In this document: one piece after another, positions 27,273 through 36,649 of the stretch
Layout: the number at the start of each line of letters is the position of its first letter
How positions within the stretch are numbered: position 1 is the stretch's first letter
From: Sinomonas albida
Lineage (GTDB): Bacteria; Actinomycetota; Actinomycetes; Actinomycetales; Micrococcaceae
Reading direction: 5' to 3'
Assembly (NCBI RefSeq): GCF_004919045.1
Contig: NZ_SWDW01000004.1
Location: forward strand, 1-64,000
DNA: 64,000 nt
Notes under the pieces: generated by a model
What the model was told of the DNA's origin: nothing
Database searches by the model: none
Seen by the model: the letters and a program-made list of their open reading frames with translations, nothing else
Position numbers and translations under genes: made by a program

Positions 27273-27674
27273 CGGCGCGGATTGGGGGGAGTCGTCCGCG
27301 CGGTGTTGGCCTGCGTGCGCTCCATCCGAATTCCGGTTTCCTTACGTTCAGGGAAGGTCCAGCCCTGCCACACTCGGCCTCGACGCAGCGGTCCCCGAGC
27401 GCGGGAGCGCACGCTCGGTGAAGCGCCCAACGACATGGACTCCTGCCCATCTCGGCGATGAAGCTGGGCTCGGCTGGAACGGGCCGTAGGACGAAAATCC
27501 TCGAACGACGTACTCGCAACTCCTTGAAACCTTCTGCGCCAAAACTCGTCAATCCTTTGCTTAATTTAGGATTGGGTGCGGCTACCGTGGACACGCGGTA
27601 GGTGTTTGAGCACTCTCCTCCCAGTGCTCGTGCCCCCAGGCGCGATCGGCGAGGAAGATTCGAGAAGAGGGACA
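27273..27674. other. upstream region of the large helicase gene
   Basis: No gene is visible. At 27551-27573 AATCCT and AGGATT form an inverted repeat around an AT-rich centre, the only low-GC spot here, and could be a promoter or operator for the helicase gene. The 400-bp gap suggests that gene has its own promoter in addition to any read-through from mcrC. Confidence 0.4.
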
Positions 27675-30600
27675 ATGACCCAGACCCAGTGGGCCGAGCA
27701 TCGGGCGGCGCTCAAGGCATGGCGTGACGGGCTGGTCGGGCTGACTGGGCAGAGCGCCCTCATCAAGTTCCGTGCCCCGAAGGGTTCGTCGCTCCTCATC
27801 GACTCGCCGTCTCCGGACGAAGTCCTGGCCCGGCTCCAGTCGGGAAAGCCGAACGTATTCCGCGGCGAATTCAGCCCGGAGGACCTGGACGCGCCGAGGC
27901 CGCTGCCGGCGGGAAGCTTCTTCCATTCCCCGAGGCCGGACGGCGAGGTCGGCAGGGTCGTCCGCAACCTCATGCGCAAGGCGTCGGCCGAGTTCCTCGA
28001 CCGCGGCCTCGCGGTGCTGTACATGGCCTTCGGCCTCTTGGACTGGCACGACGTGGACGGCACGCCGATGGCCTCGCCGCTCCTGCTGGTGCCGGTCCGG
28101 CTGCTTCCCGAGGGCCCGAAGGGCACGCCCCGGATCACCGAGGGCGAAGACGACCCCGTCCTCAATCCGGCTCTTGCCCTGCGCCTGAGGGAGTTCGGCA
28201 TCGAGCTCCCAATGGCGGAGGACATCGAGGGGCTCGGGGTCTCCGAGACGCTCGCGGCGGTCCGGGCCGCCCTGGAGAAGCACAAGCCCTTCACAGGCTG
28301 GACCCTCCGCAGCACCGCCTTCCTTGCGACATTCTCCTTCGCGAAGGAGGCCATGTTCAGGGACCTCCTCGACAACGAGGCCAGGATCCTCGAGCACCCC
28401 ATCGTGCGGGCGATTGCCACCTCGGACCCGACCCGGCAGTCGCCGGAGTTCCAGTTCGACACGATCGACCCCTCCGACATCGACAGGCTTGCCCCGCCGG
28501 AGGCCACGCCGCTCGTGCTCGACGCCGATTCCTCGCAGCGTGCGTCGGTCGCTGCCGCCCTTGCAGGGAGGACGTTCGTCATGGACGGCCCTCCCGGAAC
28601 CGGCAAGTCGCAGACGATCGCGAACATGATCGGCGCACTGCTCCATGCCGGTAGGACAGTCCTGTTCGTATCGGAGAAGATCGCGGCACTCGAGGTCGTG
28701 CGGAACCGTCTCTCCCACGTCGGACTCGGCTCCTACGTCCTCGAGCTCCACTCGCACAAGGCAAGCCGGAAGGAGGTCGCGGCCGAGCTGCTCAAGACGC
28801 TGGACAGCGTCGTCAGGCCCCCAACGCCGATGCCGGCGCTGGCCCGGCAGAGCGTGAAGGAGCGCCGGGAGCAGCTCAACGGCTACGCCGCCGCCATGAA
28901 CGAAGTGCGCGAGCCGCTGAACATGTCCCTGCACCAGGTGCTGGGCCTGTACGCGAACCTTGCGACGGCGCCGATCGCACCTGTCCCGGAGAAGGCCCCG
29001 ACTGCCCTCACCGAGGCCGGGTACCTCGGGATCCAGGAGACCCTGTCGAGGCTGGTCCGCGCCTGGCGGCCCGCGGCGCAGGGCAGGTCGTTCCTTTGGC
29101 GCGATGTCGTGGACGACCAGTCACTCGAAGTCCGGCTCTACCAGGCCGAGACGGCACTGGAGGAGCTGCGTGGCACGGTGGCGCTCAACGCGGACCTCGT
29201 CGACGCGTTCGGCCTCGGGAAGCCGTCCGAAACCCCGCGCCTGATCGCGCTCATCGAGCACCAGCATCGGCCCCACCCCAACAGTGTCATGGAGCAGTGG
29301 CTCACCGACGGGTCCACCGAGCCCCTGGAGTCTGCCCGCGCAGACCTCGGCCGGCAGATCGCCCGCCTCCGGGAGGCCGAGGAGAAGGCCGCGCAGGAAG
29401 CCGGCGTCCCCTGGACCGCGCTGCCGCAGCCGGAGGCGGTCCCGCCTGGCCCCTCACCAGTCATGGCATCGCCGTTCCCCGTGGACCTGCAGGCCGTTCC
29501 GGCCTCGCACTTGGCCCCGGCCGCCGACCGCTTCCAGGCGCAGGCGCGCATGCTGGGCGAGCGGACCTCGTCCCTGTCCTCGCTCGCAATCAGCCTCGGC
29601 CTCCCGCCGGTCTCGATGTTCGCGGACGCAGATCGCGTGACCCGCATCGTCGACCTGCGCGCGCAGGGCACGACGCCCGACCGGCGCTGGTTCACCCCGC
29701 TGGGACTGGCAGAGGCCCGCGCGGCCGCAGCCAGGCTTCGGGAGCACATCGCCGCCCTGGAAGACGCAGAGTCCAAGGCCTCGTCGGTGTTCACCCCCGA
29801 AGCGCTAAAAGCGCCCCTGGCGGAGCTGCAGGACCGGTTCACGAACCTCCACAGGGGCCTGAAGAAGCTCTCCGGCAGCTACCGCACGGACAAGAAGACC
29901 GTCGCCGGGCTGCTGACTAATGCCGCCGACGTGAAGAACGGCATAGGCCACCTCGCCGATGCCGTGGCGTGGGGCGAGGCCAGCAGGGACTTCGACGCCT
30001 TCGCCGCCGCCCACGGGGCGACCCTCGGCATGCACTGGGCAGGGCGCGAGACCAGCTTCGAGTCGCTCAACGCCGCCTTCGATACCGTCGATGAAGTCCT
30101 CGCACTCACCGACGGCAGCGTGCCAGCCCCTCTTGTTGCGTACATGACTGCGACGGACGCCAACGCCGCCCACCGGGCCGTGGCTGAGGCAGCCCGCGCC
30201 GACATCGAGGAGTGGAAGCGGGGACTGGAGCCGGCTCCGGCGCTGACCGGCCGTCCCGAGCTCGTGCTCGAGCCCATCGCCCAGGCGATCGACTGGCTCA
30301 CCGCACACGTCGAGCCCATGCGGGAGGCCTCGGCACGCATCGGCGCTGTGGGGAGCGCCACCGGCCGAGACCACACGCTCGACGAGGCTGACGGCATCCT
30401 CGAACTGGCGGCCGACGCCGGGCGGGCGACGGAAGAGCTGCGCGCGGCGGAGCCTCGCTACCGGACCGTGCTAGGGGACGGCTTCGACTTCGCAGGCACG
30501 GATCTCGAGAACCTCGACGAGGCCATCGCCTGGGCGCTCGGCCTCCGCTCGCTCGCCGGCGGAGCCCTGACCGCCCGGCAGGCGAAGGCCCTGGCCGACT

Positions 30601-33107
30601 CCACGCCCGTCGACGCGATGGGCCCCGCCCACGAGAAGTGGGCACAGGCTCGTGACCGTGTGATCGCTGCCTTCGCTGAGAGCCGCCACGGAGAGCTCAC
30701 CGAGGAGTTCGACAGCTTCAGCGATGCCGTGGAGCTCATGGCCGAGTTCCGTGCCGACACCGTCGGCCAGCAGGAGTGGTTCGACTACCGACGGGCCTAC
30801 GGGGACCTCGCCGAGTTGGGCCTGGACACGGCCGTCGACTTCTGCATCGAGCAGCGCCTCAGGGAGCACGAGGTGCCCAACGTGGTGATGCGGGCCCTCC
30901 TGCGCGGCTGGTCCGACGCCGTCATTCAAGGCGATGCGCGCCTCCGTCCGCTCCTGGCGACCGACCGCGAGGCGCTGGTCGAGGAGTACCGCACCCTCGA
31001 CGGCGACCTGATCAAGGCCGCAACCGCGGACATCATCCTGGCCGCCAACGCGCGGCGCCCCGTGAACACCGCGATGGGGGAACCGGCGATCATCCGCCGC
31101 GAGGGGGCCAAGCAGAAGAAGCACAGCCCGGTGCGCGAGCTCATGTCGCTCACCCGCAACGCCACGCGCAGCATCAAGCCGGTCTTCATGATGTCGCCGC
31201 TGGCGGTCTCGCAGTACCTGCCCCCCGACATGGAGTTCGACGCCGTCATCTTCGACGAGGCCTCCCAGGTCACCCCCGGCGACGCCATCAACTGCATCTA
31301 CCGGGGCAGGTCACTGATCCTGGCCGGCGACGACAAGCAGCTGCCGCCCACATCGTTCTTCGAGCGGAACACCGACGACGACGAAGAGGAGGAGACCGAC
31401 GTCAAGGACTTCCAGTCCATCCTCGAGCTCGCCAAGGCCTGCGGCGCCTTCAATAACCTCGGCCTGCGCTGGCACTACCGCTCGCGCCAAGAGGACCTGA
31501 TTGCCTTCTCGAACTACAAGTTCTACGAGGGCAAGCTCGTCACCTTCCCCTCGGCCCACGCCGAAGGGGACGACGTCGGCGTCGAGTTCTTCCACGCCCA
31601 CGGCATGTACCGCCGCGGCGGCGGCGCCTTCAACCCTGTCGAAGCCGCCAAGGTCGCCGAACGCGTGATCGAGCACTACACGAGGCGCCCGGACCTCACG
31701 CTCGGCGTCGTGACCTTCTCCGTCGCACAGGCCGAGGCAGTCCAGAACGCCGTAGACGAGGCACGCGTCGGCCGGCGCGACCTTGACCGGTTCTTCGACA
31801 CCGAGGACCGCCTCGACGGCTTCTTCATCCGGGCCTTGGAACAGGTCCAGGGCGACGAGCGCGACGTCATCATCTTCTCCGTCGGGTACGGCCCCGACGA
31901 GGCAGGCAAGATCTCGACCAACTTCGGCGCCCTGAATAAGGACAAGGGCTGGCGGCGCCTCAATGTCGGGATCACCCGTGCCCGTCAGCGCGTCGAGGTC
32001 GTCGCCTCAATGCGCGCCGGACAGATCCCGCCCTCGACGAACGAGAACGTGGAGTACTTCCGCGCCTACCTCGACTATGCCGAGAAGGGGCCCCAGACCC
32101 TCGCCGTGCCGTACTCGTCGACCGGCCTCGACCCGGACTCGCCCTTCGAGGAATCGGTCATTGCCGCCGTCCGCGGCTGGGGCTATGCCGTCGAGCCGCA
32201 GGTCGGGGCGGCGGGCTTCCGAATCGACATCGGCGTGCGCCATCCCGCGTATCCCGGCATGTTCGCCATCGGCATCGAATGCGACGGCTACCAGTACCAT
32301 TCGGCTCCCGCCGCCCGGGACCGCGACCGGCTCCGCGACCAAATCCTCACCGGCCTCGGCTGGCGACTGCACCGAATCTGGGGCACAGCTTGGTATCGCG
32401 ACCGTGCTACCGAGGAGCGCCGCCTGCGCTCCGCCATCGAGGAAGCCATCCGCGCTCCGATCGAGGGCCGGACCAAGAAGGCGCCAGCGATCGAACGGCC
32501 CGTCGTCGAGACGGAACAGGCAGACAGCGCCGCGTCCCCGACGTGGACGACCCCGTATCGGATCGCGCCCGCGCAGGCCCTACCCTACTGGGTCGAGCCG
32601 GGCGAACCCGGCAGCCACCTCCACATGGTCGAGGCCATCGAGACGCTCGCCGAGCACGAGGCGCCGCTCCACCTCGACGTCGCGTATGAGCGCCTTCGGG
32701 ACTGGTGGAACATCGGCCGGATCGGTGCGAACATCCGCGGCAACATCCACCTCGCCATCCAACGGGCACAGGTCGTCCGGGACGGCGACTTCCTCCTGGT
32801 CCCCGGTGGCGATGTCGCGTCCGTCCGCACACCAACCGCCAAGGTCGCCCGGAAGGCCGAACAGGTGCACCTGGAAGAGCTGGCCGTCGCGGCGGTCCTG
32901 ACCATCCGCGATGTCGGGGCAGTCAGCAGATCCGAAGCCGTCCAAGGCGTGGCCCGGGTGTTCGGCTGGACCCGAACCGGGACTGCCGTCGATCGCCGGA
33001 TCAACGAGGCACTCGACCGTCTCGTCGGCCGTGGCGAGATCACGTGCTCGGACGACGACACGCTGACTCTTGCCAGGGCGCTTCCGGAAGGCGGGGCCTC
33101 GGTGTAG
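27675..33107 (+). CDS. giant UPF1-like helicase with DUF4011, Vsr-like nuclease and DUF3320 domains
   Basis: 1810 residues from an ATG preceded by GAGGG. The N-terminus (1-170) is DUF4011-like (LIDSPSPDEVLARLQSGK, LLVPVRLLPEG). The superfamily 1 helicase is split: Walker A MDGPPGTGKSQT near 301, then a long helical insert, then DAVIFDEASQV near 1193, GDDKQLPP near 1220, HYRSR, and VGITRARQRVEVV. Residues 1489-1585 form a Vsr/MTES_1575-like nuclease (PFEESV, FRIDIGVRHP, IGIECDGYQYH, LGWRLHRIWGTAW). The tail is DUF3320-like. It probably unwinds and cleaves foreign nucleic acid; this is inferred from architecture. It lies downstream of McrBC on the same strand, possibly as one locus. Confidence 0.88.
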   Translation: MTQTQWAEHRAALKAWRDGLVGLTGQSALIKFRAPKGSSLLIDSPSPDEVLARLQSGKPNVFRGEFSPEDLDAPRPLPAGSFFHSPRPDGEVGRVVRNLMRKASAEFLDRGLAVLYMAFGLLDWHDVDGTPMASPLLLVPVRLLPEGPKGTPRITEGEDDPVLNPALALRLREFGIELPMAEDIEGLGVSETLAAVRAALEKHKPFTGWTLRSTAFLATFSFAKEAMFRDLLDNEARILEHPIVRAIATSDPTRQSPEFQFDTIDPSDIDRLAPPEATPLVLDADSSQRASVAAALAGRTFVMDGPPGTGKSQTIANMIGALLHAGRTVLFVSEKIAALEVVRNRLSHVGLGSYVLELHSHKASRKEVAAELLKTLDSVVRPPTPMPALARQSVKERREQLNGYAAAMNEVREPLNMSLHQVLGLYANLATAPIAPVPEKAPTALTEAGYLGIQETLSRLVRAWRPAAQGRSFLWRDVVDDQSLEVRLYQAETALEELRGTVALNADLVDAFGLGKPSETPRLIALIEHQHRPHPNSVMEQWLTDGSTEPLESARADLGRQIARLREAEEKAAQEAGVPWTALPQPEAVPPGPSPVMASPFPVDLQAVPASHLAPAADRFQAQARMLGERTSSLSSLAISLGLPPVSMFADADRVTRIVDLRAQGTTPDRRWFTPLGLAEARAAAARLREHIAALEDAESKASSVFTPEALKAPLAELQDRFTNLHRGLKKLSGSYRTDKKTVAGLLTNAADVKNGIGHLADAVAWGEASRDFDAFAAAHGATLGMHWAGRETSFESLNAAFDTVDEVLALTDGSVPAPLVAYMTATDANAAHRAVAEAARADIEEWKRGLEPAPALTGRPELVLEPIAQAIDWLTAHVEPMREASARIGAVGSATGRDHTLDEADGILELAADAGRATEELRAAEPRYRTVLGDGFDFAGTDLENLDEAIAWALGLRSLAGGALTARQAKALADSTPVDAMGPAHEKWAQARDRVIAAFAESRHGELTEEFDSFSDAVELMAEFRADTVGQQEWFDYRRAYGDLAELGLDTAVDFCIEQRLREHEVPNVVMRALLRGWSDAVIQGDARLRPLLATDREALVEEYRTLDGDLIKAATADIILAANARRPVNTAMGEPAIIRREGAKQKKHSPVRELMSLTRNATRSIKPVFMMSPLAVSQYLPPDMEFDAVIFDEASQVTPGDAINCIYRGRSLILAGDDKQLPPTSFFERNTDDDEEEETDVKDFQSILELAKACGAFNNLGLRWHYRSRQEDLIAFSNYKFYEGKLVTFPSAHAEGDDVGVEFFHAHGMYRRGGGAFNPVEAAKVAERVIEHYTRRPDLTLGVVTFSVAQAEAVQNAVDEARVGRRDLDRFFDTEDRLDGFFIRALEQVQGDERDVIIFSVGYGPDEAGKISTNFGALNKDKGWRRLNVGITRARQRVEVVASMRAGQIPPSTNENVEYFRAYLDYAEKGPQTLAVPYSSTGLDPDSPFEESVIAAVRGWGYAVEPQVGAAGFRIDIGVRHPAYPGMFAIGIECDGYQYHSAPAARDRDRLRDQILTGLGWRLHRIWGTAWYRDRATEERRLRSAIEEAIRAPIEGRTKKAPAIERPVVETEQADSAASPTWTTPYRIAPAQALPYWVEPGEPGSHLHMVEAIETLAEHEAPLHLDVAYERLRDWWNIGRIGANIRGNIHLAIQRAQVVRDGDFLLVPGGDVASVRTPTAKVARKAEQVHLEELAVAAVLTIRDVGAVSRSEAVQGVARVFGWTRTGTAVDRRINEALDRLVGRGEITCSDDDTLTLARALPEGGASV

Positions 33108-33854
33108 GCGTCCCGCGACGCCGGCTCTCCTCAAGAAGCAGCGGTGCATCTCACCCGAATCTCACAACCCGCACCCGAGTTCGCTCGATCCATTTGTCAG
33201 CGCTCCTGAGGAATGGCACTCTTTCGCTCTTCCTGGGCAAATTGAAAAGCGTTCCCGGGCGCGGTGAGATCAGATGGCTTCAAGAACTGGGGGACGCCGC
33301 GCCCGACACGTCCAAGTTGGATCGGATCGAAGTCCCACGGCCTCGCAGCCCGCGACATTGTCATCTACCTGCCCGAGCGCAGCTTCATGAGTACCCAGGC
33401 ACGCGCTAGATCACGAATACGGTCAGTACGAGCGGACCGCAGATCCTACGCGCCGCCTGGATGTCTAGGACTGGCTGCCCAAGAACTACGGAGCGCATTT
33501 CTGCCGGGGATGACACCTGATATGCGGCTCAAGCAGCCTCTCCGAGCGGTGAGATCCAAGATATCGGCCCCACTCTCCAGGAATTGGCGCGATTCGGTGG
33601 GCCCGATGCACTGGAGGGCCCACAGCATTTCAGATTTCCAGACGCTGATGTGACGACAGCCCATACGTTGAGGGAGAGAGAATTCCTAGAAGGTTGGCTT
33701 TCAGTTGCTCACCACGGTCTGTGCCTGCCGAGGAAGCCGATCGCCGTGCAGACGAGGGTGGGTCGGCCAGAGGCATGAGCGGAATGTCGTCTCGGACTCG
33801 CGGAAGGGCGCGCCGTCGGTCAAGACCATCCCGCCCGCCGATAGCATGGGCGTT
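33108..33854. other. gap with decayed coding traces
   Basis: No intact gene. Short protein-like pieces appear on the plus strand, such as ARDIVIYLPERSF near 33,350 and IGPTLQELARFGGPDALEGP followed by REREFLEGWLSVAHHG near 33,560-33,720, interrupted by stops and frame changes. They may be one degraded gene. The EcsC-like gene starts at the right edge. Confidence 0.3.
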
Positions 33855-34673
33855 ATGTCTGACGGCAAGGCGATCGAGAACCCCGGATCAAAGTTCACCC
33901 AGGTGCTGGACGCTTCGGCGAAGCTCCCAGGGGTACGGATCAACAGGGCGGCATACCTCCGCGCAGCGCTGAAGCGATACTGCCCCGAAGAGCAGATCGA
34001 CAGGGCGATCGCCGCCAGCCCCGCGGCCGCAGGCGTCCCGCTCGAAGTCATCACGGAGATTGCGAACACCTCCATTGCCTTCGAGACGAGCAAGGTGGCC
34101 GGGATCTCCGCTCTCGCCGGATTGCCCGGCGGGTTCGCGATGATCGGCACGGTGCCCGCCGACCTCCTGCAGTACTTCGGCCACGTACTCCGCACAGCGC
34201 AGAAGCTCGCCTACATCTACAGTTGGCCGGACCTGTTCGCCGACGACGATGAGGAGCTCGACGAGGCGACCGAGGGAATCCTCACCCTCTTCGTGGGGGT
34301 GATGTTCGGCGTCCAGCTGGCACAGTCCGGGTTGTCGAAGGTCTCGGCCATGATCGCTGCGCAGGTTCTCAAGGAGCTGCCGAAGCAGGCGCTCACCAAG
34401 GGGACCGTCTACCCGGTGGTCAAGAAGGTCGCCTCCTACCTTGGCGTCAGTATGACGAAGCAGCTCTTCGCCGGCGGCGTCGCAAAGTTCGTCCCGGTTG
34501 TCGGAGCCGTCCTCTCCGGTGGTCTCACGCTCGCGACATTCCTCCCCATGTCGAAGCGGCTGCAGAAGCACCTCGCCAGTCTGGAGCTCACGAAACCGGG
34601 GCACCGAGATGAAGCAGATGACTTCATCTACGCAGAAGTCAGCGAGGACGAGATCGAACTGTCGAAGCCCTAA
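33855..34673 (+). CDS. EcsC-family protein
   Basis: 272 residues from the ATG at 33855 (MSDGKAIENPGSKF); an ATG at 33846 is also possible and neither has a strong ribosome-binding site. The EcsC-type core is seen in GLPGGFAMIGTVPADLLQYF, followed by GHVLRTAQKLAYIYSWPDLF. Two or three moderately hydrophobic segments lie at about 75-100, 135-160 and 205-235. The B. subtilis EcsC has no firmly established activity; members often sit in accessory regions beside toxins or defence genes. It is the last gene before the island end. Confidence 0.75.
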   Translation: MSDGKAIENPGSKFTQVLDASAKLPGVRINRAAYLRAALKRYCPEEQIDRAIAASPAAAGVPLEVITEIANTSIAFETSKVAGISALAGLPGGFAMIGTVPADLLQYFGHVLRTAQKLAYIYSWPDLFADDDEELDEATEGILTLFVGVMFGVQLAQSGLSKVSAMIAAQVLKELPKQALTKGTVYPVVKKVASYLGVSMTKQLFAGGVAKFVPVVGAVLSGGLTLATFLPMSKRLQKHLASLELTKPGHRDEADDFIYAEVSEDEIELSKP

Positions 34674-34926
34674 GGCGCTACGGGCCCGGTGCTGCTGAAG
34701 ACGCCGGGGAGCAGCTGCTCTCTGCGGCGAAGTGGCCCGGGCAGAAAGCCTGCGATTGCGGCCGGCACGCCTGCTGTCGTCGTGGGCGTCCTGTTGCGGT
34801 TGGCGGTTGTGGTTGCGTTCATGGAGCGGAATCCGTTCGCCGTGCCAAGCGATGGTTCAGGTGGCTCACATCAGACAGAATTTCTTATTTGCCCTCGGCG
34901 GTACAGTTTCGCCCGGCCCCAGGCCC

Positions 34927-35067
34927 ATCACATACCCATCGAAAACACCCGTGACCGACCGGGAATGACCCGGTACAATTCAAATGGGGGAGTCGCCCGA
35001 TTCCCCGTCTGACCAGGGAAAACGCGAGATTTTCGCAGTCTTCCGGAGGGTTCAAAAATCCTCCAAG
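34927..35067 (+). repeat. 140-bp direct repeat, copy 2 (joined to tRNA 3' end)
   Basis: The partner of 19661-19800, same orientation. It ends CTCCAAG, immediately followed by GGGTCGCAGG, the start of the tRNA-derived sequence. It therefore looks like the non-coding end of an integrative element next to its att site. The final part can form a short hairpin (GGAGG with CCTCC around GTTCAAAAAT). Confidence 0.7.
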
Positions 35068-35100
35068 GGGTCGCAGGTTCAAATCCTGTCAGCCCGACCA
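35068..35100 (+). other. tRNA 3' fragment at an att junction (likely tRNA-Pro)
   Basis: A T-arm (GCAGG-TTCAAAT-CCTGT), an acceptor 3' strand CAGCCCG, discriminator A and CCA are seen, but no matching 5' half lies upstream. The implied 5' strand CGGGCTG gives a C1:G72 pair, typical of bacterial tRNA-Pro. Integrative elements that use a tRNA 3' end leave such a fragment at the far junction, so the intact tRNA should lie left of the window. The identity as Pro is inference. Confidence 0.7.
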
Positions 35101-36440
35101 TGTGATGAGTCGGGTCATCCTTCACGGATGAGTCGGGTCATAGGTAACACCCCTGGTCTTCGGACCGGGGGTGTTCTGTTTTCTGGGTTGGTAGTCCTTG
35201 GTGGGGTCGATGGTGAATTCGGCGAAGATTTCGCCGGTGCCGTGTTCGAGGGCGGTGACGTCGGTGTCGTGCACGAGCAGGATGATGCGTTTGTGCTTGT
35301 GGGCGCGGCCGATGCCGAGGTGTCTGAGGCGTCCGGCGTGGCGCAGGGTCACGACGCCGACGGTGTCGACGCGGTCGGTGCGGATCCGCCAATGTCTGCC
35401 CTGGGCTGCGATCGCGGGTGCGGCTTTGGGGGTTGCCTCGTAGGCCTGGGCCGGGGTGCGGCGGTCGAGTGCCCTGTGGGGTCGTTCGTGGTTGTAGACG
35501 TGGCGGAACTTGGCCAGGAGTTCGTTCAGGTCGGCGAGGGTGTGGGCTTCGGGCTGGGAGCGGAGCCATTTCTTCAGGGTCTGGTGGAAGCGTTCGATTT
35601 TGCCTTGGGTCTGGGGGTGGCCGGGGTGTCCGTTCTTCTGGGTGATTCCGAGGGACGCCAGGAGGTTCTCGAAGGCGTTGCGTCCGCCGCGTCCGCCGGC
35701 CAGACGGGTGGTGTAGACCATGCCGTTGTCGGTCAGGGTGCTGGCGGGGAGGCCGTACTCCTGGGCGGTGGCGAGGAAGGCTTCGACCACGATGGGTCCT
35801 GTGACCCTGTGGTGGGCGGTGAGGTGGAGCAGGGCCCGGGAGTGGTCGTCGAGGAAGTCGATGATCTCGGTGTCGGTGCCGTCGGCGAGGGCCCAGTGGG
35901 TGAAGTCGGACTGCCAGGTCTCGTTGGGCTGGGCGGCGACGAAGCGGCGCAGGGACGACTTCGGGCGCTTGTGCGGTTCGGGGGATACGAGCCCTGCGGC
36001 GGTGATGATCCGGCGGATGGTCGAGACCGCGGGGGCTGGTCCGCCTTCCTTTTCCAGGTGCCAGGCGATCGTAGCCGGTCCGGCGTCCAGGCCCCTGGCG
36101 GCGAGCTCGGCGCGCAGGGCCACGATCCGGGTCCGGGTGGCCTCGGCCGTGGCGTGCGGGGTAGTGCTGGGGCGGCGGGATCGCGGTTCGAGGCCGGCCT
36201 CGCCTTCGGTGGCGTAGCGGGAGAGGAGCTCGTGGACCCAGCGGCGGCTGACGCCGTAGCGGTAGGCAGCCCCGGACTGGGACATCCCGCCCTCGAGCAC
36301 GGCCAGGACGATGACCTTGTTCTTCGACATGGCCCATGCTGGCGTTCGTGGCCGTGGGAACCATGTCGCGACTCACCGGTGAACGATCACCTGTGAACGA
36401 TGTCCCGACTCATGTGGGAACGATGTCCTGAATTCACACA
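35101..36440 (-). mobile_element. IS481-family element inserted at the tRNA 3' end (about 1340 bp)
   Basis: The left end TGTGATGAGTCGGGTCATC and the right end (reverse complement TGTGTGAATTCAGGACATC) match at about 12 of 19 positions, with repeated ATGAGTCGGG-type blocks inside both ends. It is flanked by CCTGTCAGCCCGACCA at 35085-35100 and CCGTCAGCCCGACCA at 36441-36455, a 15-16 bp duplication differing by one base. The exact right border is uncertain by two bases. It carries one transposase gene. Confidence 0.75.
35122..36330 (-). CDS. IS481-family DDE transposase
   Basis: 402 residues. An N-terminal helix-turn-helix reads MSQSGAAYRYGVSRRWVHEL, followed by a second one (GPATIAWHLEKEGGPAPAVS). 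The rve core has Asp in WQSDFTHW, Asp in LTDNGMVY and Glu in GKIERFHQTLKKWL, with HERPHRALDRRTPAQAYEA after it. The C-terminal domain ends GEIFAEFTIDPTKDYQ. The length and all three catalytic residues are intact, so it should be active. It is from the same family as the transposase at 9954-11264 but clearly a different element. Confidence 0.93.
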   Translation of the reverse strand: MSKNKVIVLAVLEGGMSQSGAAYRYGVSRRWVHELLSRYATEGEAGLEPRSRRPSTTPHATAEATRTRIVALRAELAARGLDAGPATIAWHLEKEGGPAPAVSTIRRIITAAGLVSPEPHKRPKSSLRRFVAAQPNETWQSDFTHWALADGTDTEIIDFLDDHSRALLHLTAHHRVTGPIVVEAFLATAQEYGLPASTLTDNGMVYTTRLAGGRGGRNAFENLLASLGITQKNGHPGHPQTQGKIERFHQTLKKWLRSQPEAHTLADLNELLAKFRHVYNHERPHRALDRRTPAQAYEATPKAAPAIAAQGRHWRIRTDRVDTVGVVTLRHAGRLRHLGIGRAHKHKRIILLVHDTDVTALEHGTGEIFAEFTIDPTKDYQPRKQNTPGPKTRGVTYDPTHP

Positions 36441-36455
36441 CCGTCAGCCCGACCA
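36441..36455. repeat. right target duplication copying the tRNA 3' end
   Basis: CCGTCAGCCCGACCA repeats the last bases of the tRNA fragment (35085-35100, which has one extra T). It restores the original junction with the chromosome, which continues into the tRNA terminator. Confidence 0.7.
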
Positions 36456-36458
36456 CGA

Positions 36459-36488
36459 AGCCGCGGAAACCTTACGGTTCCCGCGGCT
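36459..36488 (+). terminator. intrinsic terminator downstream of the tRNA site
   Basis: AGCCGCGGaAACC pairs with GGTTcCCGCGGCT around a TTAC loop, followed by TTTT. It starts 3 bases after the duplicated tRNA end and was probably the terminator of the tRNA gene before integration. Confidence 0.7.
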
Positions 36489-36649
36489 TTTGCGTTGGTG
36501 AGATCACCACCCGGCGCCTACCTAGCGGGGGGTCGAAGCCCCTACCCTTCCGTGGCGTTGTTTGTCCCTGCCCGTGCCGGGGAATTGGATACCAGTCCTT
36601 CCCGCCGGGATTGGACTCTGGCTTTGCCGATCAGAACGGGGGCTTCACC

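Noticed and set aside
35041-35100. Complete tRNA gene
   Set aside because: Only the T-arm, acceptor 3' strand and CCA are present; no matching CGGGCTG 5' strand, D-arm or proper anticodon arm lies upstream.
34984-36396. 470-codon plus-strand frame over the second IS
   Set aside because: Opposite the intact DDE transposase; Gly/Val-rich without motifs.
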